Below, one piece after another: positions 17,548-26,718 of a stretch of DNA of 64,000 nt. The notes beneath the pieces were generated by a model, which saw only the letters and a list, made by a program, of their open reading frames with translations, made no database searches and was not told where the DNA came from. The position numbers and the translations under genes are program-made. This DNA comes from VXNE01 sp965206615 (GTDB taxonomy: Bacteria > Pseudomonadota > Gammaproteobacteria > Pseudomonadales > Azotimanducaceae), in the NCBI GenBank assembly GCA_965206615.1, contig CBDBKI010000005.1:3844001-3908000 (forward strand), in the 5' to 3' direction. The first letter of the stretch is position 1, and the number at the start of each line of letters is the position of its first letter.

Positions 17548-17616
17548 TGATCAAGCCCCTCGCCCCTCCCCTGGGCTTGATCAGAATCGCAAAACAAAAA
17601 CGCGGTCTTGTTTTGC
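17548..17616 (-). terminator. Two stacked hairpins after the kinase operon
   Basis: A perfect 11-bp inverted repeat (TGATCAAGCCC ... GGGCTTGATCA, 17548-17583) and a second 9-bp stem (GCAAAACAA ... TTGTTTTGC, 17589-17616) lie immediately downstream of the minus-strand kinase stop. The second stem is A/T-rich with a T-run on the minus strand, as expected of an intrinsic terminator. Confidence 0.6.
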
Positions 17617-20070
17617 TCACAAGTCCTCCGGGTCAACCCCGGACAGAGCACCGGGCGACGCCCCTGAAGAGGCCTCCGCAGGGTCTCCCGCCGGAGCTCC
17701 TGGTGCGGTACCCGCAGCCGCGCCCACGGCCGTGTCGTCCGACGTGTCTTCCGGGTCGCCCGCGGCGGGCGCGTTCGGCGTGTCCTCCGCGACGTCCCCG
17801 CTTGTAGCGACGTCCCCGCTTGTAGCGATCTCGTCGCTCCACGCATCCCGCAGTGCGCGCCACACGTCGACGTCCGGCGTGACCGTGAGGGCCAGGTCCA
17901 GGTAGTACCGCGCATCCGGCGCAAGGCCCACGGCAAAGGCCTCCTGCGCCACTTCCGCGAGCCGCTCGGCCGTCCGCGTCAGGAGCGTCGAGGCGCGCGC
18001 GTTGCCGGGATCCAGCCGCAGCGCCTCACGCAGGTTCGCCACCGCGTTCGCGTCCACGGGCTCGGTGAAATAGCCGTCCAGGAACAGCGCTTCCGCCTCC
18101 GCCAACAGCGTCGCCACCGTGTCCAGACGCTGGACTTCCGCGTCGTAGCGCACGTGCATCTCGTTCACCGTGACCTCGCCGAGGCCTACCGCGACGGAGC
18201 GCTCGAGGAGTTGCTGCGCCGCCGCCAGGTCGCCCACTTCCACCAGCCCACTGAACTGCACGAGCACCTGCGCCGCGACTTCGGACAGGCCCTGGTGCGC
18301 GATGGCATTGTCCGGGTCGGTCGCGAGCACCCGGAAGTAGATCTCCGCGGCGTTCGCTTCCACGGGATCGACGAACGCCGCGGCAACGCGGTAATCCGCT
18401 GCCCTCTGCAGCATCTCCTCGATCTCGCTCTGGAGCGTCGCCGCCTGGCTGATGAGCGCGCGCACGCGGGGCAGTTCCACGTAGTCCGGATTGGCGCTCG
18501 AGGCACGACCGAGCTTGTTCATGGCGCCGCCGACATCACCCTCCGTCACCGCGTCTTCCGCCAGCGCGGTGTAGTGTCCGGCCAGTTCGTCGAGACTCGC
18601 GCGGGCCTCCTCGTTGCCGGGATGGCGCCTGAGCACCTCCTGGTAGGCCTGGATGGCCGCGGCCGCGGCCGGCTCGTCCGACATGCTCTGGGTCGCGAGC
18701 AGCACGCGCGCGCCGCGCAGGATCGAGTCCGCGCGGCGCCGGTCGGAGACCCGTTCGAAGAGTACGGTCAGTTCGGAGTCCTGCGGGAAGATGTTCAGCG
18801 ATTCGCGGAGCTTGGCGTCGGCGAGCGCGAAGTCCTCCGATTCGATGGCCTGTGCGATGTCGTTCTTCCAGGCCCCCGCCACCGTCGACAACGCCTCCAG
18901 CGCCTCCTCGTGTCCGGGCGTCTGGTCGAGCACTCGCCGATACGCGGCGACGATGGCCGCGAGGCTCTGGTTCGGGTCGCTGCGCAGCGCCTCCGCCGCG
19001 CTCCACGCCGCTTCCACCTCCGGGTGTTCCGTCAGCCCGGCGAGCGCCAGCAGACCGACGGCAGCATCCGGCTGCGTCACGCCGTAGTAGCCGCCGCCGA
19101 CCACGGCGAGCGCAAGTGCGAAGCTGACGGCGATGGGGGCGACCCGCACCCGCGCCCGTGAACGGTCGTTCCGCCCGGAACGCGTCGGGTCGCGCCAGGC
19201 GTCGGAGGATGCCGCGAGCACCGCGATCTCCGCGGTGGACACCAACGCGCGGTTGACTGCCCGGTACGGCGTCACGTCCTCGAACCGTACGGTGTCGAGA
19301 GCCCTTGCGATCTCGGCCCCGCTCTGGAAACGCCGCTCCGGGTCCGGCGCCAGGAACCGGCCGACGATGTCCTGGAACGCCGCGAAGGTTTCCGGAAGCC
19401 GCGGGATGGACGCCGCCGGATGTCGGACCACTGTGCCGCCCTCCTGGTCGAAGGGGTGCGGCGTGTCGCCGGTCAGCATCTGGAAGAAGACGATACCGAG
19501 GCTGTAGAAGTCCGACCGACCGTCCAGTTCGCGGCCGGCGGCCTGTTCCGGGCTCATGTAACCGGGGGTCCCCACGGTCCGCACGGGGCCGTGCTCCGGA
19601 CCGAGGCCAGGATCGGCCAGCGGGCCACCGACGAAATCCACCAGCACGGCATCACCGTCCTCGCGGAACAGGATGTTCGCCGGCGTCACGTCCCGGTGCA
19701 CGCAGCCGTGCGCGTGCGCGTGGTGCAGGGCGCGCGCGATCTGTTCGGTGATGTCGAGCACCACTTGCAGTGAGACGCCGCCGCGCAGGCGCGCGTGGAG
19801 ATCCCCGCCACGCAGGTGTTCCATGGCGACATGCAGCCCCGCGCCGTGCAGGCCCACCGCGTACACCGACACGATATTGCGATGCTGGAGCCGGCCCATG
19901 CGGCGCGCGCGGCGCATGGCGCGGTCGCGCCACAACCCGTCGGCGGCAGGGTCGAACTCGACGACTTTCAGGGCGACCGGACGGTTCGAGCGTCTCTCGG
20001 ACGCCAGGTACACGCGCCCGCTACCGCCCGCACCGAGCTCCCGAAGCACCCGATAGCCCGGGATCTCCAT
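17617..20070 (-). CDS. Membrane-anchored Ser/Thr protein kinase with TPR-like extracytoplasmic region
   Basis: An 817-residue PknB-type kinase. The N-terminal kinase domain has the glycine loop RELGAGGSGRVYLA, the ATP lysine in VALKVV, the catalytic loop CVHRDVTPANILF (H125, D127, N132) and GTPGYMSPEQ before subdomain IX. The metal-binding DFG reads DFV (residues 145-147). A transmembrane helix (APIAVSFALALAVVGGGYYG) follows at about residue 340-360, then a long helical repeat region with TPR-like periodicity (AYRRVLDQTPGHEEALEALS, YQEVLRRHPGNEEARASL). The Asp/Glu/Ala-rich tail carries a short ATSGDVATSGDV duplication. The start overlaps the stop of the MORN gene by one base (TGATG), so the two are translationally coupled. 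Confidence 0.85.
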   Translation of the reverse strand: MEIPGYRVLRELGAGGSGRVYLASERRSNRPVALKVVEFDPAADGLWRDRAMRRARRMGRLQHRNIVSVYAVGLHGAGLHVAMEHLRGGDLHARLRGGVSLQVVLDITEQIARALHHAHAHGCVHRDVTPANILFREDGDAVLVDFVGGPLADPGLGPEHGPVRTVGTPGYMSPEQAAGRELDGRSDFYSLGIVFFQMLTGDTPHPFDQEGGTVVRHPAASIPRLPETFAAFQDIVGRFLAPDPERRFQSGAEIARALDTVRFEDVTPYRAVNRALVSTAEIAVLAASSDAWRDPTRSGRNDRSRARVRVAPIAVSFALALAVVGGGYYGVTQPDAAVGLLALAGLTEHPEVEAAWSAAEALRSDPNQSLAAIVAAYRRVLDQTPGHEEALEALSTVAGAWKNDIAQAIESEDFALADAKLRESLNIFPQDSELTVLFERVSDRRRADSILRGARVLLATQSMSDEPAAAAAIQAYQEVLRRHPGNEEARASLDELAGHYTALAEDAVTEGDVGGAMNKLGRASSANPDYVELPRVRALISQAATLQSEIEEMLQRAADYRVAAAFVDPVEANAAEIYFRVLATDPDNAIAHQGLSEVAAQVLVQFSGLVEVGDLAAAQQLLERSVAVGLGEVTVNEMHVRYDAEVQRLDTVATLLAEAEALFLDGYFTEPVDANAVANLREALRLDPGNARASTLLTRTAERLAEVAQEAFAVGLAPDARYYLDLALTVTPDVDVWRALRDAWSDEIATSGDVATSGDVAEDTPNAPAAGDPEDTSDDTAVGAAAGTAPGAPAGDPAEASSGASPGALSGVDPEDL

Positions 20071-21038
20071 CAGGGCAGGTCCGGTACGCTCAGCCAGCCG
20101 ATCTCGCCCTCCACCATGTGGCCGAGTACGAAGCGGCCTTGCGCGACGTACGCATCGCCGTCGAGGCGCACGGCGATGCCCCAGCCATGCGCGCGGCCGT
20201 TCACGCACTCGTCGCTCGAGAACATCCACGCATGGTCGTCGAGGGCCACGCGACAACGCTGGTCCTCCACGATCACGGTCTCTTCCACCAACTGGCCGTC
20301 GGACCAGCGCTGCAAGTAGCTGTCGCCGTCCGGGACCTTCTTGACGCCGTAGCCGTGCATGCTATTGGCCGTGAATTCGCCCTGGTAGACGGTGCCGTCC
20401 TTCCAGTAGTAGGCGCCGACGCCGTCACGCAGGTTCGCCGCCCACTCGCCCGCGTACCGGTTGCCGTTCTGCCAGGTCTGCGTGCCCCAGCCGGCGCGTT
20501 CGCCCGCCACGAACTCGCCTGCGTAGATATCCTGGTTGTCCCACACCAGGCGTCCGGCTCCGGTGATCTGGTTGGCCCGGAACTGACCGGTGTACACGTT
20601 ACCGTTGGCCCACGTCAGTGTGCCGGTGCCTTCCTGGCGGTCGTTGACGAACCCGCCCTCGAAGACGCGGCCGTCCGGCCAGGTAAGGCGGCCCCATCCC
20701 TGGCGCTTGTCGTTGACGAAGCGGCCTCCGAAGACGCGGCCGTCCGGCCAGTAGAAGGTCCCCTCGCCGTGCATCTTGCCGTTCAGAAACCGGCCCACGT
20801 AGCGGTGCTGGTTGCTGGTGTAGGTGCCCTCGCCCGTCAGGACGCCGTCCACCACGTCGCCCTCGTAGACGTCGCCGTTGGGGAGTTCGATGCGTTGCGT
20901 CGCCGCTTCGGTCGAGACCACGAAGCACAGGGCGAGAATCGCCGCGAGGGGGCGACATGCCGCCGGGCGCCAGCGGGGCGCCGTCGAGACACCTGCACCC
21001 TGACGCGTCCGAAATCGCCTGGTCGTTTCGAGACCCAC
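20070..21038 (-). CDS. Secreted MORN-repeat protein
   Basis: A roughly 322-residue protein with a signal-peptide-like N terminus (RRFRTR, then PLAAILALCFVVSTEA) and about nine MORN repeats of the form G.YTG.F.NG/D..GEG.. (for example NGDVYEGDVVDGVLTGEG, WPDGRVFGGRFVNDKRQGWG). MORN arrays form elongated beta scaffolds that bind membranes, lipids or proteins. The start is taken as GTG at 21038, eight bases after GAGAGG; a GTG 15 bp further upstream is possible and no ATG exists in frame. It is encoded just upstream of the Ser/Thr kinase with a TGATG overlap, suggesting a shared envelope function. Confidence 0.78.
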   Translation of the reverse strand: MGLETTRRFRTRQGAGVSTAPRWRPAACRPLAAILALCFVVSTEAATQRIELPNGDVYEGDVVDGVLTGEGTYTSNQHRYVGRFLNGKMHGEGTFYWPDGRVFGGRFVNDKRQGWGRLTWPDGRVFEGGFVNDRQEGTGTLTWANGNVYTGQFRANQITGAGRLVWDNQDIYAGEFVAGERAGWGTQTWQNGNRYAGEWAANLRDGVGAYYWKDGTVYQGEFTANSMHGYGVKKVPDGDSYLQRWSDGQLVEETVIVEDQRCRVALDDHAWMFSSDECVNGRAHGWGIAVRLDGDAYVAQGRFVLGHMVEGEIGWLSVPDLP

Positions 21039-21177
21039 GAAACGCACCTCTCGAAAACCGTACCTGCATTCTACCAAGGCGTGTGCAGGCGGCGGCGCTA
21101 CGCCCGTCAACCGTCGCCGTCGGCGCCGCCTGTCGCCCAACCTGACCGACCTACGAGCCTGCGCCGTTGTCCTGTCG

Positions 21178-21198
21178 GGGCGACCCTGGTGGTCGCCC
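21178..21198. repeat. Single REP-like hairpin B
   Basis: GGGCGACC and GGTCGCCC form an 8-bp stem around a CTGGT loop. This is hairpin B of the composite repeat seen at 13440 and elsewhere. It lies between the pyruvate kinase stop and the MORN gene, where it may stabilise the 3' end of the upstream message. Confidence 0.65.
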
Positions 21199-21214
21199 GC
21201 GCCGGGCCTGGCGG

Positions 21215-22618
21215 CTAGGCCCCGCTCACCGACCGAATCTGGATCGCGTCCACCCGCGCCTGGGCCAGCACGTCGGAGATCACCACCACACGCGCGTCCG
21301 GTGGCAGGGCCTCGCGTTCCCGCAGCGCGCCGAGCGCCGTCTGAATGGTCTTCTCCGGCTGCGTGGAGAAGGCGGTGCGATGGGCGTACACGCCCCGGTT
21401 CAGCATCAGTCGGCGGCGCGCCTGGCTGTTGTTGGTGAAGACGTAGATCGGCACGTGCGGCGGTTGGCAACTCGTGACGAGATCCGCCATCACCCCCCGG
21501 CGCGTGATGACCACGATGCCGGCCGCGGCGATCGCCTCGGCGAGGCCGGCGGCCGCAATGGCGAGATGGTGCTTGTCGGTGTCCGCCTGAAACTCGCGCG
21601 CGAAGCCGAGCCCCGGGAACTTCTCGCTCGCCGTGGCGATGCGGGCAAGTTGCTCGACGCACCGCACCGGGTAGCGTCCCACGCTCGTTTCCGCGGACAG
21701 CATCACGGCGTCCACGCCCTCGTAGATGGCGTTCGCGACGTCCGTGACCTCCGCGCGCGTCGGGATCGGGTTCTCGATCATCGACTCGAGCAGGTGGGTC
21801 GCCACGATGCAGCGCCGGCCGAGGCGCGCGCAGGTGTGCACGAGTTCGCGTTGCACGTTCGGCAGCAACTCGATGTCGATCTCGATGCCGAGGTCGCCGC
21901 GCGCCACCATGATGCCGTCCGCCGCCCTCGCGATGTCCTCCGCGTTGTCGAGGCCCTCGCGGTTCTCGATCTTGGCGATCACCCTGAGCGAGGCGTTCTT
22001 CGCGCCGAGCAGGTGGCGCAGTTCCATCACGTCGGCCGCCGAGCGCACGAACGAGAGCGCCACGAAGTCGACGTCGTGCTCCATGCCGAACAGGATGTCC
22101 TCGCGGTCCTTGGCGGTGATCGACGGCAGGTTCACCCGTACGCCGGGCATGTTGACGTGCTTGCGGCTGCCGAGGAGCCCGCCGTCCACGACCCGGCAAC
22201 GCACGCGGTCCGCGGTCTTGTCGATCACCTCGAGGTTGATGAGGCCATTGTCGAGCGTCACGGCGCTGCCGGCTGCAACGGCCGCCGGCAGATCGGGATA
22301 GTTGACGTGGATCTCCCCGTCGCCCGCTGTCCCGTCGAACGTGAGCGACACCTCCGCCCCCTGTTCCAGCGACACCGGCGCGTCGGTGTCGCCGGTGCGG
22401 ATTTCCGGCCCCTGCGTGTCGAGCAGCAGCGGCACCGGGTATTTCACCTTGCGGTTGAGCGTCTTGATCCAGTTGATGATCTGCAGCGCCGCCGCGTGGT
22501 CCGAGTGCGACATGTTCAGGCGCACGACGTCCATCCCGGCTGCGTAGAGGCGCGCCAGGGTCGGGAAATCCGCCGTCGCGGGCCCGATGGTGCAGACGAT
22601 CTTGGTGCGGCGCTCCAT
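21215..22618 (-). CDS. pyk: Pyruvate kinase
   Basis: A 467-residue pyruvate kinase (phosphoenolpyruvate + ADP to pyruvate + ATP), normal for the family. Key motifs are RRTKIVCTIGPAT at the N terminus, VVRLNMSHSDH, LLDTQGPEIRTGD, the catalytic lysine in VIAKIENREGLDN, MVARGDLGIEI, and ESMIENPIPTRAEVTDVANAIYEGVDAVMLSAETSVGRYP. The usual ATQMLESM reads ATHLLESM. The start lies only four bases after the stop of the nuclease-helicase gene on the same strand. Glycolysis and a DNA-repair operon therefore appear to share a message. Confidence 0.94.
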   Translation of the reverse strand: MERRTKIVCTIGPATADFPTLARLYAAGMDVVRLNMSHSDHAAALQIINWIKTLNRKVKYPVPLLLDTQGPEIRTGDTDAPVSLEQGAEVSLTFDGTAGDGEIHVNYPDLPAAVAAGSAVTLDNGLINLEVIDKTADRVRCRVVDGGLLGSRKHVNMPGVRVNLPSITAKDREDILFGMEHDVDFVALSFVRSAADVMELRHLLGAKNASLRVIAKIENREGLDNAEDIARAADGIMVARGDLGIEIDIELLPNVQRELVHTCARLGRRCIVATHLLESMIENPIPTRAEVTDVANAIYEGVDAVMLSAETSVGRYPVRCVEQLARIATASEKFPGLGFAREFQADTDKHHLAIAAAGLAEAIAAAGIVVITRRGVMADLVTSCQPPHVPIYVFTNNSQARRRLMLNRGVYAHRTAFSTQPEKTIQTALGALREREALPPDARVVVISDVLAQARVDAIQIRSVSGA

Positions 22619-22622
22619 CGTG

Positions 22623-25004
22623 TCAGGGTACCACCGGGCCTTGTGGCGTTGATGGAGGCATCGATGGAGGCGTTGATCGACGGACACCCGCCGGAGCGCT
22701 GTCCGCACCATGCCAGAACGACGCGACGGCGGTGCCGACCGTGGCCGCGGCGACCCGCTCGGGCTGCCAATGGGCGGGAAAGAACGCCTGGCACGGGGCT
22801 TGCCCGAAGCGGGGATCGACGAGCACCACCACGCCGCGGTCCTGCGGCCCGCGCACCGCACGCCCGGCCGCCTGCACCGCCTTGGCCATGGCCGGCTGCA
22901 GGTAGGCGACCAGGAAACCGTCGTCGCCGAAGCGTTCCGCCATCAGGTCCCGCTCGACGGAGCGCGGCGGCAGCCCGGGGCCGACCACGATCACGCCCCG
23001 CAGGGCGCCGCCGTCGAAGTCCACGGACTCGGCGAAGAGGCCCCCCATCGTCACCGCCCCGATCCGTGGCGTCGCGTCCGAGAGCTCCGCGATGAACGCC
23101 GCCCGGTCCTGGTCCGTCATGTCCCGCCGCTGGGCCACGACCGGGTAAGGGGACACCCACTCGAGCGCCGCCGTCACGAGGTCCAGGTACGCAAACGAGG
23201 GAAAGGCGACGAGGTAGTTGCCCGGCGCGGCCTCCACGACGGCGCGCACGAGGTCCACCAGGGCAGCGCAGGTCCGCTCGCGGTCGCGGTAGTAGGTGGA
23301 CACGTCCGGCACCACGAAGACGCCGAGAGCATCGTTCGGGAAGCCGGCATCCAACCGGCCGCTGCGCCCGGTAACCGGCTGGCCGTGCAGCGTCTGGAAC
23401 AGGCGCGGCGGCGACAACGTACCGGAGAAGCGCACGGCGCCGTGGAATTCCGCGAGCACTGCCTCGATGTGCTGCGCCGGGGACAGGCACGCCATGCGCA
23501 CGTCGATGTCGCGCCCCTCCGTCGCGAGCAGATACCGGTAGTCGGTATCGTCGTACCAGCCGGCGCCGGCGACGAAGCGATAACAGTCGCCCAGGAAGTT
23601 GCGTGTGTCCGGGCATGCGGACAGATCGACCTCCGCCGCGGCGACGAGGAGCCGTTCCAGCGCGCCGAGCAGGGAACGCGGCTGCTCGACCGGTCCGTCG
23701 TCGCCGCTGCGCCGCAGCTTCAGGAGGGCCCGGTCCACCGACTTGAGCCGACCCGACAGCGCCGCCGGTGCGGCCGCCGCGGCACGCCGGATCGCGGCGC
23801 GTTCGAGGCGCACGCTCAGCATCTCCCGCACGCGGGCGGCGAGTTGATGCGCCTCGTCGACCAGGAGAGCGGTACGCCCGCCCCCCGTCCTCACCAGTCG
23901 ACGCAGGCGGACGACGGGATCGAAGACGTAGTTGTAGTCGCAGACCACCGCGTCCGCCCACGACGCGGTGTCGAGCGACAGTTCGAAGGGGCACACGGTG
24001 TGTTCGCGCGCCACCGCCTCGATCCGCTCCCGCGCGACGAGCCCCGCCTCGAGCAGCGCATCGCGGGCCGGGGGCATGCGATCGAAGTACCCGCGCGCGT
24101 ACTCGCAGCACTCCGGATCGCACGGCGTGCCGGGGTGGAAACAGATCTTGTCCTTCGCGGTGACGGTGACCGCCGCGACGCGGTCCTGCGTCGTGCAGCG
24201 CCGCAGGGCGTCCTGCGCCGCCTCCTGGCCGGTCCCCCGGGCGGTCAGGAAGACCACGCGGTCGATACGGCCGTCGCCCATCGCGCGCAACGCGGAGAAG
24301 AGCGTGGACACCGTCTTGCCGCTCCCGGTGGGCGCTTCCACCAGCAGCTGTTCGGCGTCGCGGAACGCGCGGAAGACGCCGCGTGCCATGCGCCGCTGGT
24401 GGTCCCGGAAGTCGTCGAAGGGGAACGCGAGCGCGCCGAGGACGACATCGCGCAGCGCGGTGCGCTGCGCCATTCGGGACAGCCACTCCGTGTAGGCGGT
24501 GACGGTGGCATCGAGGTACTCGGCCAGCGCCGCCCGCGTCCACGTTTCCTCCACGTCCCACGACGCGTCGTCGTCCGGGCGCAGGTACGTCAGCCGCAGG
24601 CGCCAGGTGTCGCGCTCGCTGTCCAGCAGCGCCGCATAGAGCCGGAGTTGCGCCATGTGCAGATGCCCGAGGTGCGCGTGCAGGTGCTCGACGTTCGAGC
24701 GGGTGGTCTTGAACTCCTCGACCAGGCCGGCGTCGGCGTCGAGGCCATCGATGCGCCCGCGTACCGTGAGCGCGATGCCGTTCGCGTGCAGCGTCGCCTC
24801 CACCGGGGCCTCGCGGCGGTAGCTGTCGGGCCGGCCACGCTGGGCGCGGCGCTGCGCACCGATCCCCTCGACGGAGCTGGTGGCGCGGTCGTAGCGGTAG
24901 TGGAGGTCGCCGCGGCGGTGCACGGCCGCGGCCAATCCGCGCACGCCGATGGTCGCCGGCAGGGCTTCCGCGGTGCCGGCGTCCACCAACTCCCCGGCAA
25001 TCAC
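22623..25004 (-). CDS. DinG/XPD-family ATP-dependent DNA helicase with N-terminal PD-(D/E)XK nuclease-like domain
   Basis: A 793-residue superfamily 2 helicase. Residues 1 to about 190 resemble a RecB/Cas4-type PD-(D/E)XK domain: IDGLDADAGLVEEFKTTR supplies D...ExK. The helicase core follows with Walker A (VEAPTGSGKT), iron-sulfur cysteines (CFHPGTPCDPECCEYARGY and HTVCPFE), the DEAH box (LLVDEAHQL) and motif VI (QAAGRAVRGPQDRG). XPD/DinG enzymes unwind DNA 5' to 3' at damage and R-loops. It starts at GTG 25004, overlapping the stop of the FAN1-like gene by GTGA. The pair is expected to act together and to be SOS-controlled by the box at 26649. Confidence 0.85.
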   Translation of the reverse strand: MIAGELVDAGTAEALPATIGVRGLAAAVHRRGDLHYRYDRATSSVEGIGAQRRAQRGRPDSYRREAPVEATLHANGIALTVRGRIDGLDADAGLVEEFKTTRSNVEHLHAHLGHLHMAQLRLYAALLDSERDTWRLRLTYLRPDDDASWDVEETWTRAALAEYLDATVTAYTEWLSRMAQRTALRDVVLGALAFPFDDFRDHQRRMARGVFRAFRDAEQLLVEAPTGSGKTVSTLFSALRAMGDGRIDRVVFLTARGTGQEAAQDALRRCTTQDRVAAVTVTAKDKICFHPGTPCDPECCEYARGYFDRMPPARDALLEAGLVARERIEAVAREHTVCPFELSLDTASWADAVVCDYNYVFDPVVRLRRLVRTGGGRTALLVDEAHQLAARVREMLSVRLERAAIRRAAAAAPAALSGRLKSVDRALLKLRRSGDDGPVEQPRSLLGALERLLVAAAEVDLSACPDTRNFLGDCYRFVAGAGWYDDTDYRYLLATEGRDIDVRMACLSPAQHIEAVLAEFHGAVRFSGTLSPPRLFQTLHGQPVTGRSGRLDAGFPNDALGVFVVPDVSTYYRDRERTCAALVDLVRAVVEAAPGNYLVAFPSFAYLDLVTAALEWVSPYPVVAQRRDMTDQDRAAFIAELSDATPRIGAVTMGGLFAESVDFDGGALRGVIVVGPGLPPRSVERDLMAERFGDDGFLVAYLQPAMAKAVQAAGRAVRGPQDRGVVVLVDPRFGQAPCQAFFPAHWQPERVAAATVGTAVASFWHGADSAPAGVRRSTPPSMPPSTPQGPVVP

Positions 25005-26602
25005 CGAAACCGTACCAGGCGCGCCGGCAAGCCGGCCGCCCGCAGCTTGTCGATCCAGAGGCGCTGATGGGGCCGCAACTGGTCGTTCGGGCCCTTGACC
25101 TCGACGAACTCGTACGACCCGTCCGGGTACACCGCCGTCAGGTCCGGGAAGCCGGTGCGCGCCCGCTCGAGGTCCGCCGCGACGATGGCCAGCAGCTTGC
25201 GTGTGTCCGCCATGGGAATCACGTCGAGCAGGCGGCGTGCCGTTTCCGGGTTGAGCGCGCGCCAGTCCACCAGGCGGTTGGCGACGTCCCGGCGCGAACG
25301 GGCGGTGTGCAGCATGGCGTCACGCAGCGCAACGTCGTCGAGGGTGAGGGGATCTGCGCACAGGGCGCGGCGGGCAGCAAAGAAGTCCGGCCAGAAGAGG
25401 TCCATCGGCGCGGTCTGAAACGCGTTCACGAACATGCCTTCGACCGGCGCGAACGCCCAGTCCCAGTACGCGAGCCCGAACAGCCCGAGTGGCAGGGCGT
25501 TCTCCAGGTGCCATGCCGTGCCCCCGTCGGCGGTGAGCGCGGCGGCCGCCGCGGCCTCGACGCGGTCGGTGTACGCGGCATCCCATGGGAGGACATCGAC
25601 CGGGCAGTCCCAGCAGCGACGGACGCGCCCGAAACGCTCGGCGAAGTCCCGTTCCAGGGCCGATCGGGGCCGCTCGCGCATCGTGTCGCGCATGCGCTGC
25701 ACGGCCTCCGAGTCGCCGAGCCGCGCGAGGATCCGGGTCCTGCGCTCGCGCGCCGGCGCAGCGCTGGAGCGCGCATAGCACGTCAGCGCTGCATCCCACG
25801 CGCGAGCGCGTTCGAGGCGACGGCCGAGGCCGTTGAGGACCCGGCTGCGGCGACGTTCCAGCAGCCGATCGGCGCCCGGATGCCACAGCGCCTCGACGAC
25901 GAGGGCCGCCAGTTCGGGCGGCGGCGCCGGGCCCAGTTCCTCCGCGTAGTCCCCGATCCGCGCGAGTGCCAGGTAGGCATCGAGGGCGTCGCGGTCCGCG
26001 AACAGCCGGCGCTCGCGGCACACTTCGTATTCCTCGTAACGCACGATGCCGAGATCTCGCACAACGAAAGCCGCGAGGTCCGAACGACGGTCACCGAAGA
26101 ACAGCAGCCGGTAGAGATCGAGGTGCCCCGTGTCCGCGATCGCCACCCAGGGGCAGTGGTGCGCGACCCGCGCGCGGACGACCGGCTCGGGATACGCGGC
26201 GAGCACGGCCTCGATACGCACATCCTTGCGACGGACAGGAACGGCCAGCGGAAACCAGCGCTCGAGTTCCGCGCGGCGACACCGGGCGAGCAGCAGATCG
26301 GGCGCAACCTCCGGGCACTCCAGCACGAGACCGGCAGCCGCCAGTTCCGCCAACGCCCGCGCGGGCCTTTCGACCTCGCGGTAGGCCAGGCTGTGCACGC
26401 GCACGACGGGCCCCTTGCGCCCGACGAGCCGGGCGAGCAGACGCTGCGCGCCGGTGGACAGAGCCACGACCCGTTCGCCGTAGCCCCGCTCGCACGCGTC
26501 CAGGAGATCGCCGTATTGCCGCTGCACGCTCTCGATCAGGAGCAGCAGGTTCTCCGCGTAGTAGTGATCCGGCGGCGGTTCGGTGGCGACGAGCAGGGGC
26601 AA
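25001..26602 (-). CDS. FAN1-like VRR-NUC domain nuclease
   Basis: A protein of about 533 residues. The C-terminal VRR-NUC domain has the PD-(D/E)XK residues in GFPDLTAVYPDGSYEFVEVKGPNDQLRPHQRLWID. The central and N-terminal helices (DHYYAENLLLLIESVQRQYGDLL, FTGAQRLLARLVGRKGP-like) match bacterial FAN1, which processes interstrand cross-links and flap structures. The start is uncertain. The longest frame begins at 26677 and an ATG lies at 26662, but both fall inside the LexA box. I place it at a TTG (26602) close to where bacterial FAN1 proteins begin. It is coupled to the helicase downstream. Confidence 0.85.
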   Translation of the reverse strand: MPLLVATEPPPDHYYAENLLLLIESVQRQYGDLLDACERGYGERVVALSTGAQRLLARLVGRKGPVVRVHSLAYREVERPARALAELAAAGLVLECPEVAPDLLLARCRRAELERWFPLAVPVRRKDVRIEAVLAAYPEPVVRARVAHHCPWVAIADTGHLDLYRLLFFGDRRSDLAAFVVRDLGIVRYEEYEVCRERRLFADRDALDAYLALARIGDYAEELGPAPPPELAALVVEALWHPGADRLLERRRSRVLNGLGRRLERARAWDAALTCYARSSAAPARERRTRILARLGDSEAVQRMRDTMRERPRSALERDFAERFGRVRRCWDCPVDVLPWDAAYTDRVEAAAAAALTADGGTAWHLENALPLGLFGLAYWDWAFAPVEGMFVNAFQTAPMDLFWPDFFAARRALCADPLTLDDVALRDAMLHTARSRRDVANRLVDWRALNPETARRLLDVIPMADTRKLLAIVAADLERARTGFPDLTAVYPDGSYEFVEVKGPNDQLRPHQRLWIDKLRAAGLPARLVRFR

Positions 26603-26648
26603 GTGGCTGACAACGGATACCTCGGAAGACGGCGCGATTATAGCCGTT

Positions 26649-26668
26649 GTCTGTATATACATACAGCG
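26649..26668 (-). promoter_or_regulatory. Predicted LexA (SOS) box between divergent genes
   Basis: CTGTATATACATACAG (26651-26666) is a CTG-N10-CAG palindrome with an all-A/T/C alternating spacer, close to the enterobacterial LexA consensus. It lies between the FAN1-helicase-pyk run (minus) and the small gene at 26719 (plus), so it may control both. Confidence 0.85.
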
Positions 26669-26718
26669 ATAACGCACGAGAAAGTGGTGGCGAGGCGCAC
26701 GTTGGATCGAGTATCTAT

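Noticed and set aside
26602..26677. FAN1 start at 26677 or 26662
   Set aside because: Both would place the coding start within the LexA box with no ribosome site; FAN1 homologs begin closer to the DHYY segment. A leaderless start at 26662 cannot be fully excluded.
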